From positions 1 to 10,944 of the forward strand of contig JAPXSY010000089.1 in assembly GCA_033812795.1 (NCBI GenBank): 10,944 bases of DNA. The letters run 5' to 3'. The stretch's first letter is position 1. Each line of letters begins with the position of its first letter. A program made the translations under genes and the position numbers. Source of the stretch: JAPXSY01 sp033812795 (GTDB taxonomy: Bacteria; Verrucomicrobiota; Kiritimatiellia; RFP12; UBA1067). A model generated the notes under the pieces. It saw only the letters and a list, made by a program, of their open reading frames with translations, was not told where the DNA came from and did no database searches. Positions 1 to 6,221 of this stretch are shown piece by piece.

Positions 1-692
1 TGGCCCACTACGAGGGCACGCCCCTGCACCTGGACATGCGCTCGGTACTGGACAAGATCGCCGAGTCGCTGGAGGGCGAAATCACCATCGAGCCCGACTG
101 GCTCAGCGAGCACGTCGGCGTCCTGCCGGAGGACCGGGTACGCATCGACCCGGAGGTGTGGGCGCAACTGGCGTCTTGCGTGGAGCGCTGCGAGGCGGTC
201 CGGGCGACATACCAGACCTTCGACGGGCGGGTATCCGAGTACGAACTGCACCCGTACCACCTCATCGCCTACCACGGGAACTGGTATCTGATGGCTTGGA
301 ACGTGGAGAAGAAGCGTGTGGCGACCTTCGCCCTGTCGCGCTTCAGGCGAATCGAGGCGATGGGGCAGAGTTTCACGCGCCCGGCCGAGTTCAGCCCCGG
401 GACATACGCCCGGCAGGCTTTCGGCATCGTCGGCGGCGAGAAGCCCATCAGGGTTCGGCTCCTCTTCGAGCCGAAACTGGCGGTCTACATCACCGAGCGG
501 CAGTGGCACCCGTCGCAGGAGTTCCGGACACGACCCGACGGGCGGGTCGAAATGCGGCTAGAAACCACGGGACGTAAGGAACTGGTGCGCTGGGTCCTGT
601 CGTGGATGCCGGACGTGAAGGTGCTCGCCCCGCAGAGCCTACGGGATCGGATTGCGGAGAAACTGCGGGATGGACGCCGCGCACAGCAATAA
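1..692 (+). CDS. WYL-domain transcriptional regulator, C-terminal part (5' end outside window)
   Basis: The frame is open from base 3, so the gene starts upstream; the first ATG inside the window (36) is internal. The visible 229 codons contain a WYL domain with its defining W-Y-L in the context HGNWYLMAWN, preceded by the usual ELHPYHLIAY strand and followed by the basic strand FALSRFRRIEAM. After it comes a C-terminal WCX-like region (IRVRLLFEP through LRDRIAEKL). The family, known as YafY/PafBC-type, normally has an N-terminal winged helix-turn-helix, which must lie upstream. WYL domains bind ligands, sometimes single-stranded DNA or nucleotides, and control the DNA-binding half; many regulate DNA-damage or anti-phage genes. 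The target here cannot be told from the sequence. The stop codon at 690-692 lies just before the palindromic integron-like segment, so this gene is not in an operon with what follows. Confidence 0.88.
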   Translation, partial: AHYEGTPLHLDMRSVLDKIAESLEGEITIEPDWLSEHVGVLPEDRVRIDPEVWAQLASCVERCEAVRATYQTFDGRVSEYELHPYHLIAYHGNWYLMAWNVEKKRVATFALSRFRRIEAMGQSFTRPAEFSPGTYARQAFGIVGGEKPIRVRLLFEPKLAVYITERQWHPSQEFRTRPDGRVEMRLETTGRKELVRWVLSWMPDVKVLAPQSLRDRIAEKLRDGRRAQQ

Positions 693-701
693 GATAGGAT
701 A

Positions 702-775
702 CCCCAACAACACGCTGCTCACCTACACCTTGCCCGCGGACGGTCAAGGTGAGGGAGAGCGTCGTCGTGTTCGGG
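702..775 (+). repeat. possible attC-like site 1 (weak)
   Basis: This is an imperfect inverted repeat bounded by CCCCAAC (702-708) and GTTCGGG (769-775). These resemble the left and right core sites of an integron recombination site, which end in AAC and begin with GTT. Inside, AACACG (709-714) pairs with CGTGTT (766-771), and CTCA plus CCTTG (718-732, with a bulge) pairs with CAAGGTGAG (745-753). The pairing is broken and weaker than in the other two sites. It is reported mainly because its right core is the exact complement of the left core of the next site. It could be an unrelated structured spacer. Confidence 0.35.
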
Positions 776-797
776 CGACGCTGCGCGTCGCCCGAAC
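769..797. repeat. perfect 13-bp hairpin linking two attC-like cores
   Basis: GTTCGGGCGACGC (769-781) and GCGTCGCCCGAAC (785-797) are exact reverse complements around the 3-nt loop TGC. No T-run follows on either strand, so a rho-independent terminator is unlikely. Its ends coincide with the right core of attC-like site 1 and the left core of site 2. The pairing may therefore exist because a cassette's 5' half-site matches its own left core. Confidence 0.75.
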
Positions 798-927
798 GGG
801 GGGGCCGCTTGTCCGCCAGTCGTGCGCGGTTGCCGGGCGCCGCTTCGCGCGCCCGAACAACCGCTTCGACCGGACACCGGAATACCGGCATCCGGCGCTT
901 CGCGCTGCCGGTCAAGCGGCCCCCCCG
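770..927 (+). mobile_element. candidate gene-less integron cassette
   Basis: The unit starts with TTCGGG (770) right after a G and ends at the G of the next core GTT (927). These are the positions expected if an integron integrase cuts between G and TT. Its 5' half-site TTCGGG is the complement of CCCGAA in its own left core (791-797). Only about 21 bp separate the start from the attC-like site, so the unit carries no gene and is almost entirely recombination site. Small gene-less cassettes are known in large chromosomal integrons; that this is one is inference. Confidence 0.4.
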
Positions 928-933
928 TTATGC
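791..933 (+). repeat. attC-like site 2 with 16-bp perfect arms
   Basis: Left core CCCGAAC (791-797) and right core GTTATGC (927-933) flank a large palindrome. The arms at 795-810 and 914-929 are perfect 16-bp reverse complements, including a run of seven G on one side and seven C on the other. The interior carries further hairpins: GGGCGC (835-840) with GCGCCC (849-854), and ACCGGCA with TGCCGGT near 884-912. At 143 bp it lies at the long end of what is known for attC sites. Perfect arms are less typical, since attC stems usually have extrahelical bases. A non-integron palindromic repeat remains possible. Confidence 0.5.
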
Positions 934-1403
934 AGAGATGATTATGAGAACGACAAAAGACGACCTAGTGCGCGCAGCACATGCTTGCCGAACGATTGGT
1001 TTCATAACGCTCGGACTCGGTGTACTCTTTTTACTGTTGACTGTTAGGTGCGAATTCATTACTCGAATGCAAGTGTTTGCTGAATTAGGCAAGTACATAG
1101 ACGACGCGACCTATCTGGCCGAAATAAAAACGCAGTTCGGTCACAGTCGTCTCCCGGTTATTGGAGGGAGATGCGTTTTCGGCTTGGTGCTTATTGCATT
1201 GGGAACAGCAGTTGTTTGCGAACACAAATGGTACAAAGGTGTTCTGGGGTATTGCATATGTGCAATTGCATTTCTCACCGCAGGTTTGCTGGGTGTCCCA
1301 ATTTTGATGGCATTGCTCCTGCCCTTTTTGTATTTCAAGAAAAAGATGAGGCATAACCAGTCAGCCCACGCGACGGCGTGACCGCCGCGTGTGGCTGACA
1401 ACG
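928..1403 (+). mobile_element. integron gene cassette carrying a small membrane protein gene
   Basis: The unit begins TTATGC (928-933), immediately after a G, and ends at the G (1403) of GTTGTGC. Its 5' half-site is the exact complement of the left core of its own attC, GCATAAC (1351-1357). This is the signature of a cassette that integrates from a circular form. It holds one gene reading toward the attC, starting within 20 bp of the boundary, with its stop inside the attC. The base composition is visibly AT-richer than in the flanking genes. No integrase or attI is in the window, so this may be part of an array, a cluster without integrase, or an isolated insertion. Confidence 0.68.
944..1381 (+). 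CDS. small integral membrane protein of unknown function, cassette-borne
   Basis: I do not recognise a family. The 145-residue product has three hydrophobic segments: near residues 18-33 (IGFITLGLGVLFLLL), near 68-87 (FGLVLIALGTAVV), and a long one near 97-125 ending in the basic KKKMRH. A polar loop with several charged residues lies between the first two, so it is probably a polytopic inner-membrane protein. The start at 944 was chosen over an in-frame ATG at 938 and a much longer extension back to 749, because the latter runs through the palindrome and is compositionally unlike protein. GCAGAG upstream is a weak ribosome binding site. The last residues, NQSAHATA, are encoded by the attC arm, and the TGA (1379-1381) lies inside it. 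Codon use is AT-richer than in the neighbours, which supports horizontal transfer. Confidence 0.72.
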   Translation: MRTTKDDLVRAAHACRTIGFITLGLGVLFLLLTVRCEFITRMQVFAELGKYIDDATYLAEIKTQFGHSRLPVIGGRCVFGLVLIALGTAVVCEHKWYKGVLGYCICAIAFLTAGLLGVPILMALLLPFLYFKKKMRHNQSAHATA

Positions 1404-1409
1404 TTGTGC
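1351..1409 (+). repeat. attC site (59-base-element type)
   Basis: The site is bounded by left core GCATAAC (1351-1357) and right core GTTGTGC (1403-1409), near-complements of each other. Inside, GTCAGCC (1360-1366) pairs exactly with GGCTGAC (1393-1399), with short unequal spacers to the cores. ACGCG (1368-1372) pairs with CGCGT (1386-1390), or alternatively GGCG (1375-1378) with CGCC (1383-1386). This is the core-spacer-arm-loop-arm-spacer-core layout of attC. Its length of 59 bp and its place over the 3' end of a gene fit. The right core lacks a matching left core further right (GCACAA was not found before 2200), so it appears to be the last site in this stretch. Confidence 0.72.
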
Positions 1410-1603
1410 CGTGAATTACGAAAGGAAAACCACTTGAACCGGAGGGCAGTGCAAGGGTTTTGTCTGTAAATTCGTGAAGGCCAGGCAGCATCCCCGCCGT
1501 GGTGAGATTTCGTTCGGTTTCCCCAGGATTGCCCGGCGGTACACCGTGCCTGTGAACCGTATCCGGCATGCGAGGGTAGGCGAGGCATGCGATTGCGGGT
1601 GTT

Positions 1604-2203
1604 TCAGTCCGTCTGCCAATGCGACCAGGAGTCCTGGAGGGCGTAGGGTACGCCCGCGAGGCGGCAGACACGGATGGTGTGGCCTGTGCCGCCGGCGAGG
1701 GGATCGCCGAGGTCGGCGTAGAAGAGTGCGCAGACGGGTTTCGGGAAGGCTTCGGAGTGGCCGGTGACTTTCATGGTGTCGCGGATCAGGTACGCGGATT
1801 TGGCGGCAAGGGGGCCTGTTTGCCCACGGGCGGCGATCAGGCGTTCGGAACGGGGACTGGCGGCGACGGTCATGCGGGCGGTTTCGCTGTCCTGCTCGGG
1901 CGTGAGGTCGCCGGGTGAGGCGTATGCGGCGTCGGGGTGGCGGAAACTTTTCCGGTGGGAGGCGTAGGGGGCGACGATCTGCAGGCGGCTGGGGTCGACG
2001 GCGAGGATGCCCCTTGAAAAGGCTTCGTCGGAGCCTGCGGCGTTGCCTGAACGGAACCGCAGCCGGGGAAATTTCGCGGCGAGGCTCCGGGCGAGTCTTT
2101 CCGCCAGGGCCGCGTCGGCGTCGGGTATGGACCTGCGGCCTTCAAGTAGGACGACGGGGTCGGGGCTGGATGTCACGAGGGCTTCGAATTCGGTGAAGGT
2201 CAT
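1604..2203 (-). CDS. SLOG-like Rossmann-fold protein (putative nucleotide or ligand binding)
   Basis: The product has 199 residues. A first strand and loop VVLLEGRRSIP (17-27) is followed by a helix rich in Ala, Leu and Arg, then the strand-loop RFRSGNAAGSDEAFSRG (49-65). Near the C-terminus is GGTGHTIRVCR (171-181). The G-x-x-x-G-S-D loop after a strand and the late GGT-H-T motif fit the SLOG superfamily, which includes LOG, DprA and DUF2493-type proteins that bind nucleotides or related ligands. The exact subfamily and any enzyme activity cannot be assigned. An in-frame TAG sits just upstream and no other usable start exists, so ATG at 2203 is firm, although no clear Shine-Dalgarno precedes it. 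It lies 41 bp after an 82-codon gene on the same strand, probably co-transcribed. Confidence 0.75.
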   Translation of the reverse strand: MTFTEFEALVTSSPDPVVLLEGRRSIPDADAALAERLARSLAAKFPRLRFRSGNAAGSDEAFSRGILAVDPSRLQIVAPYASHRKSFRHPDAAYASPGDLTPEQDSETARMTVAASPRSERLIAARGQTGPLAAKSAYLIRDTMKVTGHSEAFPKPVCALFYADLGDPLAGGTGHTIRVCRLAGVPYALQDSWSHWQTD

Positions 2204-2244
2204 GGTTTCGGCTGGTGTTGCGGGGATTTGTTTCGTGCGCTAAT

Positions 2245-2493
2245 TCATTGTCCATCAGGTTTGGCGTGCGGGGAATCGGGTGTTGGCTCGTCGCGGATCA
2301 TTGATGCACCGAAGGGGCGGAGGTTCTCCTGCAGTTCCTTGGGCCATTCCTGAAAGGGTTTGGTCTTGAATATCATGAACTGGGCAGGCGGCAGGAAGTT
2401 GTCGTTCAGTTTGCCGTTCATCAGCAGGCTGGTCGCTACCAGTGCTCTTGCGTCTTTATCCCCAAGCGGAATCGGCTGCGGTTGTGTTTCCAT
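2245..2493 (-). CDS. hypothetical protein, 82 residues, paired with the SLOG-like gene
   Basis: I do not recognise this protein. It is soluble in character, with no signal peptide or membrane segment. It has a helical-looking start (LGDKDARALVATSLLMNGK), then a Pro- and aromatic-rich middle (FLPPAQFMIFKTKPFQEWP), and a polar tail ending PHAKPDGQ. It lies 41 bp ahead of the SLOG-like gene on the same strand, and the small size and tight pairing suggest a two-gene unit. No Shine-Dalgarno is visible before the ATG at 2493. The frame stays open for several codons further upstream without another ATG or GTG, so a longer version with an unusual start cannot be excluded. Confidence 0.55.
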   Translation of the reverse strand: METQPQPIPLGDKDARALVATSLLMNGKLNDNFLPPAQFMIFKTKPFQEWPKELQENLRPFGASMIRDEPTPDSPHAKPDGQ

Positions 2494-2571
2494 GAAAACA
2501 ATGTGGTCTAAAGAGGAGTTGATGTCGAGGAGATTTTTGTGGACGGGGTTGCGGGTTGCGGGGAGAGAAAT

Positions 2572-2595
2572 AACGCAGAGGCGCAGAGACGCTGG
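2572..2595. repeat. AACGCAGAGGCGCAGAGACGC-type dispersed repeat (possible)
   Basis: The segment alternates GCAGAG and GCGCAGAGAC units. From memory, sequence of this style, which translates as NNAEAQRR in one frame, occurs as scattered non-coding repeats in several bacterial genomes. Only one copy lies in this window, so its repeat nature cannot be shown here. Confidence 0.3.
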
Positions 2596-2645
2596 GGAGG
2601 GGGAAGAAGTTCTGAAATGCGTTACATGAGAGTGCGAAAATTAAA

Positions 2646-2658
2646 CCGCATCCTGCGG
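2646..2658 (-). terminator. weak rho-independent terminator candidate for the - strand operon
   Basis: Read on the - strand, CCGCA and TGCGG form a GC-rich 5-bp stem around GGA, extendable by one G-T pair. TTTAATTTT follows directly. It lies about 245 bp past the stop of the five-gene unit. The stem is short, so its activity is doubtful; no better terminator was seen closer to the stop. Confidence 0.3.
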
Positions 2659-2681
2659 CAAAACACAAGCCCGTTCGTCGG

Positions 2682-2718
2682 GGGCGCGATTCCGTTTCGT
2701 GGAAACGGAATCGCGCCC
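2682..2718. repeat. perfect 17-bp-stem hairpin
   Basis: Arms 2682-2698 (GGGCGCGATTCCGTTTC) and 2702-2718 are exact reverse complements around the loop GTG. No T-run follows on either strand. The length and perfection resemble REP-like or other mobile palindromic elements rather than a terminator. The sequence just right of it may belong to the same element. Confidence 0.7.
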
Positions 2719-2902
2719 GAAGGCGGAGTGAGGAATCAGGAGTTCGGCGTTTCTGGAATCCCGGGCGCCGAGCGTCGTGTCTCGGGCGTCGAAATAAGGA
2801 TAGGGCGTTTTCGCAAAAGGTGTGACCGTTCCGGGTAGGGACACCTCGGGGAACCTTCCCCACCGACCGTCGGACCTCGGCCACCAAAGAATGGAAACCG
2901 AT

Positions 2903-5900
2903 CTATCTCGCGGTCCCGATCCGTCCGGCTTCCGCGCGCAGACGCCGCGCCTCGCGGCGGTCGGCCGGGGAGAGGCCGGAAGCGGCCTCCAGCGCCGCCG
3001 CGGCCCGCAGGGCGCCCGCGCCATCGCCGCGGGCCAAGGCCAGCATGCCGTCCACCAGGCAGAGCCGGGGATCCGCGGGCTGGATCGCGCGCGCGCGGGC
3101 CAAAGCCTCTTCCGCCTCCGCGGCGCGTCCGCCGACGGCCAGCACATAGGCCAGGGTGCCCCACCCCTCATAGCGCGCGGGCGCGCGGGCCGTGGCCTGA
3201 CGCGCCACAGCCTCCGCCCGCTCCAGTTTGCGGATGCGGCAGAGGGCCTGGGCGTAATTGTTCAGCGCCGCGAGGGCGGGCTCGGGCGCCGCGACACTCC
3301 GGGCGAGATAGGTTTCCGCATCGCCGTACTCGCCCTGCTCCAGCCGGATCGAGCCCATGATGTAGTTGGCGAACGGATGTTCGGGAAACCGGCGCAACAC
3401 GGTGAGGGCATGGGCTTCGGCCGCCTTCTGGTCCTCGAGCGCCACGTCCAGCTTCAGCAGCACCTCCTGCAGCGCATGCACATCCGGCCGCAGCAGCGAG
3501 GCGCGGTGAAAGCAGAGCCGCGCGTTCGAATATCCCGCCTTGCCCTTGCCCTGCCAGATCCGGCCCTGGATCACCTGCGCGAAATAGGCGTCCGCACCGG
3601 AGCCAGCCTTCGCCAGCTTGGGCAGCAGCTTGGCCTCCACGGAGGCGCTCTCCTGTTGTTCGATCATCACCATGGCCAGCATGGCCAGCGTCATGGGGGT
3701 CGCGTCCGCCGCTTCGGCCAGATCCTGCAGCAGCACGCGGGCGCGCGGCAGATCGCCCGCCGCCAGATACAGCGCGGCCCAATCCAGACGCAATTGCCGT
3801 TCCGGCACACCGGAAGCCTCGCCCTGCTCCAGAATCCGGCGCGCGTCCTCCACGGTGTTCCGCTGCAGCGCCAGCCGCGTCAGCCCGGAAATCGCGGCCG
3901 TGTTGCGGGGATCGTGCTCCAGCGCGCGGCGGTACTCCTCCGCGCTCTTGGCGTAATCCCCGCGCAACGCGTGCACCGAGGCCATCAGCGTGGTGAGCGC
4001 GGCGCGTTTTTCCTCGTCCTCCTGCACCGCATACGCGCCGCGCAGCCCGGCGAGCACGGAACCGGGGCTGCTGGAGATCGCCCAGGCCCAGCCCATCCGC
4101 ACAAACAGCCCGTAGTTGCGCACATACCCGAAAAAGCGGCTCAGCGACCACAACCCGTACCGGTCAGAGGGGTTTTCCACCTTGCGCCGGAGCTGCGCCT
4201 CGACCGCATCCTTCATCTCGGGGTGGAAGCCGCGCGAGACCAGCTCAAAGAGGTTCAGCAGCGTGCTGATGTTCTCGGGCCAGAACGCGCGGGCCTGGAG
4301 ATAGGCGGTGAAGGCCTCCTCCGGTTTGCCCAGATCGTCGAGCATGACCCCGAGGTTGTTGGCCGTCAGGGAGAGATGCTGCCGCAGGGCTTTGCGGTAC
4401 CGGAAAGCGAGCTGACGCGGCTCGCCGTCGCCCGCCTCGGCAAACGGCTTCCATGCCTGCCAGAACGCCTCGTGCGCGCGCAGCGCCGCGATCCCTTCCC
4501 CGGGGTTCACGGACCGCCTGCCCCCGAAAAAGAGCCGCTCCGGCACCGGGGTCCACTCCGCGGCGTACCACAGGTCAGGCACCCCCATGCATACCGCCCG
4601 CCTGCCGATGTCCTGCTCGCCCGCGAAGAGATCGTCGATGAAAAGATGCAGGCTGAAGCTCCCCAGGCTCCGGGCTTTGAGCCGGGTGCGCTCGGAGAGG
4701 GACGGATCGTTGGCGAAGGCCGTGACCAGCCGCGCCACATACCGCGGCTCGCGGGCGCGGTACGGGCAGATCAGCCGCACGGGTATCCGCTTCTCATGCG
4801 CGCGGATCAGCAGGTGCGGGTCCAGAATGCCGTTGGAGACGATCCAGCTCCGCCCGTCCAACCCTTCCAGCGCGGCGTCCGCCGCACGGTCGGCGAACCC
4901 GCCCCGGTCGCGCACCAGCCCGCGCGCGTTCCGCGCCGCGCCCAGCGCGATCATCCCGCACAGCGCAGGCACGGCCAGAAGGGCGAGCGCGCGGCCCGCC
5001 GCGAACACCTGCGGGGGCGGCTCCTCTTCCGCATCCCCCTCCTCCTCCTCCGCCGCCGCAACGCCAACCTCCCCGAACTCGCGCGGGACCTCCGTGTCCA
5101 GCGGATCGGCCAGAACCGCCAACGCCCTCCAGGATGCTGCCAGCAGGCCGATGCCCAGGCCCGAGAGCGCGTAGGTCACCGCCGGGACCGCGCCGCGGGA
5201 GGCCATCACCCCCCACGGCGTGAAGGAGACGTTCCAGAGCATGAGGCCCGCGAACACGGTCAGCACCACGCTCAGAATGAGCAGACTCCACGACCGCCGG
5301 TTGTCCAGCGTGCGGAAGGCCGCAAAGAAGGAGAGGCCGGCGCTGACCACGCCCAGCACCAGCACCGGGAACCAGAGCTGCCGCGGAAACACTCCGGTCA
5401 TATTCTCGAGCTGATCGCGGAAAACCAGGACCGCCACGCGCAGCAGGGCCGCCGCGTCCGGCGTCACGCCGTCCGCCCGCAGCATGCCGTGCGCCGCCCA
5501 CCCGTGGACGCCCACAAAAAGGAGCAGCGCCGCCGCGGCAGCGGCCGTCAGGCGCCCGATGCGGCACCACTCGATCTTCCACTCGGTGATCACCGCCGCC
5601 GCGGCCAGAAACGGCGCGGCCAGCAGGAACCGGTGCGACTCGGCCATGCCCGCGCCGCACAACGCGCCGAAGAGCAGCAGCCAGCCGATCTTTTGCGAGC
5701 GCGAATAGACGGTCAGCGTATAGGCGCAGGCCATCAGCCCCGCCGCGTCGAAAATCTCGGGGCCGAACCGCGTGGCCGCCTGCCAGACCGGCAGGCTGGT
5801 CGCGACCGCGGCCGCGGCCACCATGCCGCCGAAGCGGGCGTTGCGCGGCGCATGGGTGACCGCCGAATCCTCCCGCATCATCTCGAAGACCAGAAACCAG

Positions 5901-6211
5901 ACCAGCTTGTAGGCCCAACCCGCCATCAGCGCGCCGGCGATCACCGCGAGCGCGTTCAGCCGGAGCGCCAGGGTGCCCCAAGGCAGGGAGGCCGCCAGAC
6001 GGCCGAGAGCGGTGAGCAGCGGCCGGACGGGTTCCTCGCGCACATCGAGACCGGAAGCCCAGGCGATCCACGCCGCGGAGCGCCCCGGAAAGGCCGAACC
6101 GGACATCGTGAAGGCGTACCCCAGCAGCGCCGCGCCGGCCAGCCATAAAAAAGTCACGCGCGACCGACGCAGCCGGCCGCGCGTGATGGGACGAAACTCG
6201 AGAAACAACAT
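2903..6211 (-). CDS. TMEM260/DUF2723-like membrane protein with long TPR C-terminal region
   Basis: The product has 1102 residues. Residues 1-20 are basic (RGRLRRSR). About ten hydrophobic segments follow up to residue 362, then an acidic linker (387-397, rich in Glu), one more membrane segment (about 405-426), and a soluble region to the end. Residues 61-100, with TALGRLAASLPWGTLALRLN, resemble the family of polytopic glycosyltransferase-like proteins now linked to TMEM260 protein O-mannosyltransferases. However, the usual acidic D-x-G-E loop and the H-P-P-G-Y-P motif are absent: SAFPGRSAAW and VREEPVRPLL stand in their places. From about residue 610 tetratricopeptide repeats dominate, for example SLTANNLGVMLDDLGKPEEA and, near the end, LNNYAQALCRIRKLERAEAV. 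ATG at 6211 was chosen because it leads into the first membrane segment and sits 10 bp after the upstream stop, with AGGG nearby. It is the last gene of the unit and may modify or organise the exported neighbours. Confidence 0.82.
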   Translation of the reverse strand: MLFLEFRPITRGRLRRSRVTFLWLAGAALLGYAFTMSGSAFPGRSAAWIAWASGLDVREEPVRPLLTALGRLAASLPWGTLALRLNALAVIAGALMAGWAYKLVWFLVFEMMREDSAVTHAPRNARFGGMVAAAAVATSLPVWQAATRFGPEIFDAAGLMACAYTLTVYSRSQKIGWLLLFGALCGAGMAESHRFLLAAPFLAAAAVITEWKIEWCRIGRLTAAAAAALLLFVGVHGWAAHGMLRADGVTPDAAALLRVAVLVFRDQLENMTGVFPRQLWFPVLVLGVVSAGLSFFAAFRTLDNRRSWSLLILSVVLTVFAGLMLWNVSFTPWGVMASRGAVPAVTYALSGLGIGLLAASWRALAVLADPLDTEVPREFGEVGVAAAEEEEGDAEEEPPPQVFAAGRALALLAVPALCGMIALGAARNARGLVRDRGGFADRAADAALEGLDGRSWIVSNGILDPHLLIRAHEKRIPVRLICPYRAREPRYVARLVTAFANDPSLSERTRLKARSLGSFSLHLFIDDLFAGEQDIGRRAVCMGVPDLWYAAEWTPVPERLFFGGRRSVNPGEGIAALRAHEAFWQAWKPFAEAGDGEPRQLAFRYRKALRQHLSLTANNLGVMLDDLGKPEEAFTAYLQARAFWPENISTLLNLFELVSRGFHPEMKDAVEAQLRRKVENPSDRYGLWSLSRFFGYVRNYGLFVRMGWAWAISSSPGSVLAGLRGAYAVQEDEEKRAALTTLMASVHALRGDYAKSAEEYRRALEHDPRNTAAISGLTRLALQRNTVEDARRILEQGEASGVPERQLRLDWAALYLAAGDLPRARVLLQDLAEAADATPMTLAMLAMVMIEQQESASVEAKLLPKLAKAGSGADAYFAQVIQGRIWQGKGKAGYSNARLCFHRASLLRPDVHALQEVLLKLDVALEDQKAAEAHALTVLRRFPEHPFANYIMGSIRLEQGEYGDAETYLARSVAAPEPALAALNNYAQALCRIRKLERAEAVARQATARAPARYEGWGTLAYVLAVGGRAAEAEEALARARAIQPADPRLCLVDGMLALARGDGAGALRAAAALEAASGLSPADRREARRLRAEAGRIGTAR

Positions 6212-6221
6212 CGTTTTTACC

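Larger units (their letters stand above)
2494..2902. other. intergenic region with repeats and hairpins, no gene seen
   Basis: This 409-bp stretch separates two - strand units. The open frames in it are short or lack ribosome binding sites and do not look like protein. It holds a stretch resembling a dispersed repeat near 2572-2595, a small hairpin at 2646-2658, a perfect 37-nt hairpin at 2682-2718, and two short palindromes at 2848-2861 and 2863-2873. No convincing promoter for the 82-codon gene was found. Confidence 0.6.

Noticed and set aside
749..943. N-terminal extension of the cassette membrane protein back to an ATG at 749
   Set aside because: It would read through the palindromic attC-like segment, and its residues are Arg, Ala and Gly-rich, unlike the rest of the protein.
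1565..1592. Direct repeat GGCATGCGA at 1565 and 1584, each holding the palindrome GCATGC
   Set aside because: The two copies are short, lie downstream of the SLOG-like stop, and are not near any promoter; they may be chance.
1404..1603. A further cassette after the last attC
   Set aside because: It would need a left core resembling GCACAAC downstream; none was found, and no gene fits the space.
1474..2243. Open frames on the + strand opposite the SLOG-like gene
   Set aside because: They show low-complexity Arg and Gly composition and no ribosome binding sites; the - strand frame has recognisable Rossmann-type motifs.
2822..6148. A 1108-codon open frame on the + strand opposite the TPR membrane protein
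   Set aside because: It is rich in Arg, Gln, His, Gly and Pro with no domain or membrane pattern, as expected for the complementary frame of a GC-rich gene. The - strand frame has clear membrane segments and TPRs.
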